A stretch of 64,000 bases of DNA, taken from contig NW_004454197.1 of the NCBI RefSeq assembly GCF_000283155.1, positions 18,939,559 to 19,003,558 of the forward strand, given 5' to 3'. Shown piece by piece: positions 57,331 through 64,000 of the stretch (its first letter is position 1; each line of letters opens with the position of its first letter). A program made the translations under genes and the position numbers. Below the pieces are notes generated by a model. It was not told the origin of the DNA. It searched no databases and saw nothing but the letters and a program-made list of their open reading frames with translations. The stretch comes from Ceratotherium simum simum (lineage: Eukaryota > Chordata > Mammalia > Perissodactyla > Rhinocerotidae).

Positions 57331-59634
57331 ATTTGCAAGTGGTTCTTAGTGTCTGCTTACTCCAGTTTGATCTGATACAAATACTGATGACTCCCAACCT
57401 GCAACCTGGACCTGCCTAGTTCCTAAAGAATTCTGAGAAAGTCTAGAAATTCATGAGGAGCTTAGCAGAGAGGTCCAGCATCCCTGTGGGTGAATGCCCA
57501 GGTACCAGAACTCCCACTAAGTGGTAGCTGTTGTTCTATTCTTTCCTCCAAAGCTGGCGGGGGCCCAGACAGTCTCCTCACCTTTGTCAGCTCCCACTGC
57601 CAGGCCTCACTCCCCATCAGGGAAGCCTCCACTCTCTTGGTCAACTGTTTTTTTTTTTTACCACATCCCAGGGCCCTGTCATGGGACAAAAAGCAACTGT
57701 CTTTGCAAGCAGCCTGGGGTTACCCATTAGTCACGTCATAAGCAGCTTAGGCCAGGCAGGCTGTGGGTTACTCTCTCCCCTTTCCCTGTTTCCCACCTCC
57801 TCTCATGTCCCAAGCACCAAAATTAAAGTACCTACTGTACGTGTGTTCGCGTGCTTTAGCAAGGAATGTGGTCAACATTATTACTGGACTCGACTGCTAT
57901 CCACCGAGGAATTTTTAGAACTGAGATGAATGAAGCACGCCCTGCATCTCCCCATAAAGCATGAGGGCACACACTATGGAGGAGAGTCTTCTGGCAGATG
58001 ACTGCTCTATAGAGCTTCAGGCACGAAACATGACTTTACAGCTTGTCACCCAAACGGTACATGAAGTCTGAATTTCAACATCCACGCTTCTCGAACGGCT
58101 GAGCCTGGGACTCTCCCGCGTGCTACTCACCAGCTCATTTACCAGAGGTGAGAATTCAACATTCAGGAGCCAAGATGAATAGCACAGAGGTCACTTGCAA
58201 TATCTTCCAGCATAAAATCCCAGACACACTGAATGATATCTGAAGTAAGACAAACACTACAATATTGAAATATGCAATTCTTTATAAACAATCCCAGCCT
58301 TTCAGGTGGATTTTAGTAGGATCTGGAAATACGCAGGTTCTATAACTCTGCTTTGCAATCCTTTTCTCTGCATTCTCTTTGGTAGAAAAAGAATCAGACT
58401 CCAAATATTTGCATTGGTGGTTAATATTCAAAAAAGTACTTTCCTGAACTGGGTGCTATCATAAATAGCTTGATACATGCCTTACGTCAAGATTTGAGGA
58501 ATTTAATTCAGTCATAAAATATTTCCTGTCAGCCACTCTGAGCAAACACGATTTCAACACGCTGTCCACCTCAATGACAAGGCGTTGGCTAGTAATGTTT
58601 GAGTTTTGTATGGTTCATTGACCTTCAAGGTTACCTAACTCTTTACCCTTGTTCTTGCTTAACTGCTTCAGCGGCTGGTGGAGAGCGGTGACCACTGAAG
58701 ACATGACAAATGTACCTCTTGATGTGCTCTCGGAGGAGCCATGTGCTGTGATTCTTACAGGTTTCCTCTAGACATTTCCATTTTATCCAGGAAAGACTTA
58801 CTGTGTCAGCCAAACAGGACTGCATGTGCCACATAATTTCAGCTAGAGTTGTATTAACGAAGTGATTAGCACACAGCACACATCAAACTAATGATAGATG
58901 TTTTCAAGATAAAAGTGGGCATCAAAGAAAAAAATTCCTATGTGATAAGAGATTAACAATATCAATAATAAAACCACTGGTAGTTTTAACCTGATGCTGA
59001 AGCCATCATACAAGCACCTAGGGCTCCTTCTCATGTACATCATTCATGTGCTTCTCACAAAAATCTTGTCAGAACACATGAGCGTTGATATTCGCATTTA
59101 AAAGCCAAGTACTCTGAGGATCCTCAGGCCTTAAGAAAAAGTTAAATATGTTATAAACACATGCTGAAATTTACTTCTTGTTGATATTTACCAATTTGGG
59201 GTCAATCAGATACCGGGTGAATATTTTGTATTTTCACTTGCTTATAACAGCAAAGCAAGATTTTCCATTCAGAGCTAGCAAGGATGGCATTTCAGTTTAC
59301 CAAGTCCCTGTGGACTGAGGTCTGGGGAAACACACCATTATCCAGTTCTAGCACATGCATGGAACCAGCCACACCAAGGAGAGTGGCTTTGCTTCTGCAG
59401 TTGACTTTAACACCAGTGCACAGCACTGTCAGGGCAAGGCAAAGCAACGCGGACGGCTGCTTCCCTACTGAAGCCACATCCCTTCACGAGCTGCTGAGTG
59501 GCTGTCCCATGTGTACAGCAGAAGTAGTAAAAAGAAAAAAAAAATGAGTGGGATGAGAAAGATGGAAATATTACTTCCATAAAAGAAATGAACTCAATTC
59601 TCAAAAGGCAACAGGAAGGAAAATGGGACTACAT
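57331..59634. other. Unique sequence, no gene seen
   Basis: The longest frame, 57531-57929 forward (132 codons), overlaps two other frames in the same place and contains no recognised domain. A poly(T) run at 57646-57659 lies inside it. Weak MIR-like sequence may occur at 58990-59150. Confidence 0.45.
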
Positions 59635-59850
59635 TTATTGTATTCCAGCTTTAGGTGCATTACAACTACTATCCAATTCAGGCCATCCAAGAAACCAGTT
59701 AGAAGTTTATATATTCTCTTTTTACCCGTGAGCAAAGAGAAGATCAGAAGTAACCATTCTGCTTAACGTCACAAATGTCACACAGATCTTCAGTGGTAGA
59801 AGCAAGAGTCACACAGATTATCTGAATCCAGAGTCTAAGTTTTTTCTACT
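59635..59850 (-). repeat. MIR SINE (antisense)
   Basis: 'ttattgtattccagctttaggtgc', 'tctttttacccgtgagcaaagagaagatcag', 'cgtcacaaatgtcacacagatc' and 'gaatccagagtctaag' follow antisense MIR order with decay. Confidence 0.55.
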
Positions 59851-60434
59851 TTTATTCTTCACTTCAACAAAATGATGTGTGTCCATGGGGGAAGGGCTGA
59901 GAATTGCTCTCCTAGATTTACTTTTCTCAAAATGACTGACATAGCGTTGATTTGTTTCTCTGGAATTTTATTACATGTCTTCTTTTTACTAATTAGCCCG
60001 TGAGACTATTCTTCTTTAACTAACCATTATCCCAGAATAGCCGCTAATTGTCACAAATGTAAGTGAGGCCATTCCTCACCTAAGGGGAGTCTCGAAATGA
60101 GGGGTGGCCAAGCCACTGAGTGGCTTGCTCGTTACAGTACACAGATCACAAATTTTGGGACACGTGAGCACAGGAGACATCAGAAGCAGGTGCTTTCCCA
60201 TCCCAAGGGACCGATTCCCATTAGAGCTGCCTCAAAGATCACTTAATATAAGATAGATGTGGCCGAGGGAAGAAACATGGTGTGGAATAGATGAATGCTT
60301 GTGTTACATACCTTAAATCAACCACACAGTGGTTGACAAGATAATTAAACAAAAGCCTCAAGTGAATAAGAGCAAAGAAGAAATCATAAGAGTCAAATTT
60401 AGTAAAGGCAGAGAATATTAAAGAATAAAAGGAG
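59851..60434. other. Unique sequence
   Basis: No feature was recognised. Confidence 0.4.
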
Positions 60435-60625
60435 GAAGCAATTAATATTTACTGAATACCTAGAGTATTTCTAAGTCTGGTGCATATGCTCTTTCACTTA
60501 ACCCTTACAAGGTGCATATAATTATCCCATTCCTACAGACAGTGGACTAAGGAGTGGTATATGAAGGCCCCAGGACCACCAGACTCCAGATTCCATGTCT
60601 TTCCTCTAAACCACATTGACTCCAA
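60435..60625 (-). repeat. MIR SINE (antisense)
   Basis: 'tttactgaatacctagagtatttctaag', 'cttaacccttacaaggtgcatataattatccc', 'gaccaccagactccagattcc' and 'ctctaaaccacattgactcc' follow antisense MIR order. Confidence 0.65.
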
Positions 60626-61819
60626 TGGGCTAGCGGATGACCAGCTGCTGACACACACTGATGCACCTGCCTAGAACAAATAGAGCACAAGAGGCAACTT
60701 TTAAACAAGAAATATGGGCAGAACCTAGGCCAGAAACTAGCAACATGGGCACCCCCTTGCTTCCTACACCAACCACTGAACTGAATCGCACATCATGTAA
60801 TGGCAGTAACCCACTGAAAAGCAGCACACTTCATCATGCTCAAAAAAGCTAATAGCTTTGGCCCACCTTGAGGCATTTAAACCTACCCAGACATTCTATT
60901 TCAAACCATACACATTAATAAGCAACAACTGACGTACCGAATTCTCAGTAATTGCCCTGGCTCATTCCTATTATCCACAGCTTATGTGGATTTAGTCTCC
61001 TCTCCCTGCTTCCTGGATTCCTTGCTCTATGGCTTGACTCCAGGACCTGCCTTTGGCCGTTTGGTCTTGCAACCATTGGGTTTCAGTCTGCTTTTCTGAA
61101 CTAGTGTCTTGTCTAAGTTTATATCATTCGTGACTCTTCTGCTTTTGGAGTCCCTTGGTCTTCGTGGTCTTAAAAAGAGGAATCTCACACCTCACTCCTG
61201 ACTCTGGAAGCTGTCAAACTAGGACAGCTCCCAATTCCTCCAAGAGAGATACGATGTTTTTGTCATAGAATTTTCTATCGTAAATGTCTTCTTCCTTAAT
61301 TTCTATAATGCCTTGCCATGTCTAATGGTCCTTCCCTGAACTTAGCTGAACACAGAATAACAGCTGCCCAATGGAATCCTGTTTCTGTACACCCCACTCC
61401 AAGCCCTGGATAAACATAGAAATTCACATGTCACAGGTAGGCAGCAAATAGAAGCACGTGTTCTCACTGTTCCTAATGCACACCTAGGCCTCATCCTCTC
61501 TCTGGGCCCATGACCACATTGTGAACCCCAGGATTCTCAGGACCACTTCTGCCTCCCTTGGGTGGCATGGACACTGTCCCTTCTGACTACCTGTTATTTC
61601 AACCAATTCCCCTCCCTGTGTATTTGTTTGTTTGCTTGCTTATTTTCCCCACAGGGTCTGACATGAAACAGCATATTGGGGACTGCTACATCCAAAAGGA
61701 TCAACTAATGCATTCCCAACGGCTTCTTCCAGGAACACAAGGCTTTGGGATAATAATTTTATCCTGCAGTCAAATTTTTTTCAGTGTTCCTCAACAGGAT
61801 ATTCCTGGATGAATTAGGT
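60626..61819. other. Unique sequence, no gene seen
   Basis: No repeat family was recognised. Open frames are under 85 codons and show no domain. Confidence 0.4.
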
Positions 61820-61975
61820 GAGAACTACTAGCCAAGCTGGATAAAATGCAGATTCTTGGCCTCACCCTGTAACAACTGACACAGGGCACATATTGGTGGG
61901 GTCTGACAGTATACTTTAAATATGCTCTTTGGGGCTTTTTTTAAGCAGCGTAAAGTGTGAAAATCTCTGGTTAGG
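61820..61975. repeat. Weak MER5-type MITE remnant
   Basis: 'ggataaaatgcagattcttggcctcaccctg' and 'gggtctgacagtatactttaaatatg' then 'gcgtaaagtgtgaaaatctctgg' recall the MER5 order but are decayed. Confidence 0.45.
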
Positions 61976-62985
61976 TGAATAAATGCTAACCAAGCAGCAG
62001 CTACTGGGAAATCTCACACAGAAAGACATGTATCTTTGGAAGAGGAGGAAAAAAATAGGTGAAATGCATCAGTGTAGCACCCACTGCAATGCCAACCTAG
62101 GGTGTTCACACATCTGGTGAGCGGCATATCTTTAGGAGTAAACATTTATTGGAAAAAAAAAATCAGTTACTTATCTAATTTTGCTTTTTTATTTCAACAG
62201 TAGTTATTTACAATAAAAGTGACTAAAAGGAATTCTAGCATTAATGGTGATTTGGTAGAAGTATGCAACCTATAAGCCAACCTAGAATCACCGTGCAGGT
62301 GCTTGTGTGCTTTAAATGTTGCAACATGCGTGGGGGGTCAATACTATAAAGCTGCTTCACAGGACTCAGCAATTCTGAGGCAGACAGACATGTTGAATCA
62401 CCATCACTGAGTCAAAAAATAAAGCCTGTGCTATGAGGTTTCAAGGGAAAAGATGTGATCAGCAGGGTGTTTGCCAAGTGATAATTTCCTTCAGCCTTCT
62501 TTCGGTAAAACCCAGGCCCACAGTCTGCAGGTACAAAAGGGCAGGGTGAATTGGCCCCACATGACAGGAGGCCCTGAGAGCATCTCTACCACCTGCCTGA
62601 TCTTCAGTCTGCAAGTCACAGGAACAAAACGGGTCCTTCAATCCAGCACGAAGTGATGGACCAGATGCCTTGCAAAGTGTTTAGCGCCAATGAACCCTAT
62701 AAAAAGCACATTTACAATATGAGAAATTTATAGAAATTAGTCCCCTGAATCACTGAAAGAACAGAGAGGAAGTATATGAATTACAAACATAAATTAGATT
62801 ATGCAACCACAAAATCCTATGATAGTAATATGGTGATGTCTACCTATGTGAAGCTCAATCCTTTATTCTCCATGCTTCACTCTAGTAGATATCACTTTTC
62901 AGGAAGGTTGTTTTCTCTCTTTTCTTAGAAAGACAGAAACGTCCTTCAACTGGTTCCTCAAACTTACCGTATTTACTTATATAAA
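61976..62985. other. Unique sequence, no gene seen
   Basis: No repeat family was recognised. Frames at 62459-62656 on both strands overlap and show no domain. Confidence 0.4.
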
Positions 62986-63014
62986 TACACACACACACAC
63001 ACACACACACACAC
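62986..63014. repeat. (CA)n microsatellite
   Basis: About 14 uninterrupted CA units between 'ataaata' and GGGGGCAG. Likely length-polymorphic. Confidence 0.95.
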
Positions 63015-64000
63015 GGGGGCAGATATTTCTAGATAATGAAAATTAATGAGTCAAAGAAATTGTGGAATGGACCTGCATCCATTTATGCACAGTGAAAATA
63101 AACCTAGGCAAGGTTAACACTATCCAGTGTTCCATATTTCAAGTTCTTTTTAAAACTACAATTATAGAAATACTATCAGTATAAAGTGGTGCCCATTTTA
63201 TGGAAGTATGAAGTCTGGTGCAAAGAGACAGACTGGCATTGTTTTATTTCTGCTGAGACTAGAAGAAGTCATAGATTATTCTTGTGTCTTAATTTTTGGA
63301 AAATAACAAAAAATGAATTAATAGATAAAATGCCACTGTCAAACAAAATTGCATCAGTAAATTTAAAGACAATTTGTCCAAGTTTCAACAAATTGACAGT
63401 TTAAAGAGCAAACTCTTTAGTGTGCTTTGCTTCGTGCATATAATTATTGATTGAGAACCACTGTCAAGCAAACGGGACCTCTGCCCTGGAAATGCTTAGA
63501 GGGTTCTCTAGTAGCTAAGAAAAATATGTAATGAGTTTAAAACCAGATGAAGAGCGAGAATTCCTATAGATCTGAAATGAGTGGGCAATCAATAAAATAA
63601 TGAGTGAATGGAGGAGTATAACCAGGAAGTTCGAATCTTAACAGAAATAATAAAGACTTGACTATTAAAAATGGAAACATACACCAGAAATACTTGTATC
63701 ATTTCCACCACAAACACTTGATATCTCAGCCCGAAGAACATGTTTCTTGTTAGCCTATACAGAAGCACTGAACTATTCCCCAAAACTTGGCAGAAAAACA
63801 GCGCATGCAGTTTTGATTCAGGTGCTGTGTCATATTTGGATGAAAACTAAAAATCTTATTAAAACACAAAGATGGTAGTTAAAATCTTGCTGAAAATGGA
63901 AAATATTCAGAGATTAACTCATAAATCTGGTGATTCATCTAAACATAATATTTAAAATACTGTTCTGATAGTTGCACACTGCCTTAATGTTTGCTTAACC
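63015..64000. other. Unique sequence, no gene seen
   Basis: No repeat family or coding signature was recognised up to the window end. Confidence 0.4.

Noticed and set aside
57531..57929. 132-codon open frame as a coding exon
   Set aside because: Overlaps two other frames, contains a poly(T)-encoded phenylalanine run, and shows no domain or splice-site support.

Overview
This window is mammalian nuclear DNA from an odd-toed ungulate (Perissodactyla), and it looks like a gene-poor, intergenic or deep-intronic region. The clade call rests on twelve copies of the tRNA-derived equine repetitive element (ERE) SINE: a GGGGCCGGCCC-type head, a GGTTCGGATCC B box, and GATGTTAGCTCAGGG/CTTCCTCA tail modules. 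Background repeats are those of any placental mammal: L1, L2, MIR, MaLR-type and ERV1-type LTRs, MER20 and hAT-Charlie elements. Horse, rhinoceros and tapir cannot be separated from this sequence alone. I found no protein-coding gene, RNA gene, CpG-island promoter, CRISPR array or prokaryotic-type system. The longer open frames lie in repeats or show no recognisable domain.

Layout. 1-9.6 kb: mostly unique sequence with a MIR, an MLT1-like LTR, a long decayed L2 copy (about 2.9-4.4 kb) and a short SOX/homeobox-rich stretch near 4.7 kb. 9.7-10.25 kb: repeat-free DNA rich in homeodomain and POU-type sites, the best candidate here for a conserved enhancer. 10.4-20.8 kb: a stacked nest of transposons. 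An old LTR-like repeat holds a MER20. Next to it lies an hAT element with transposase remnants, split by a nearly full-length L1 (about 6 kb net). That L1 is itself interrupted by a second, 3'-end L1 and by EREs, one of which contains a 275-base assembly gap. 21-29.7 kb: MIR, a solo ERV1-type LTR with a 4-bp duplication, a 24-bp-arm perfect hairpin, two L2 pieces, a TG-rich tract, a young ERE and an L1 3' end. 31-40.9 kb: old L1 5' and 3' pieces, L2 fragments and EREs. 41.8-45 kb: three EREs. 45.6-51.7 kb: a second long L1 with an internal endonuclease-to-RT deletion and two insertions, one an opposite-strand younger L1 end. 51.7-64 kb: sparse old repeats only.

Since no genes are present, the biology readable here is insertion history and a few candidate regulatory sequences. 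Many insertions can be ordered from target-site duplications (TSDs) read directly in the sequence. Family names come from recalled consensus sequences, not from a database search. I did not find a previously undescribed biological system; the findings are structural.
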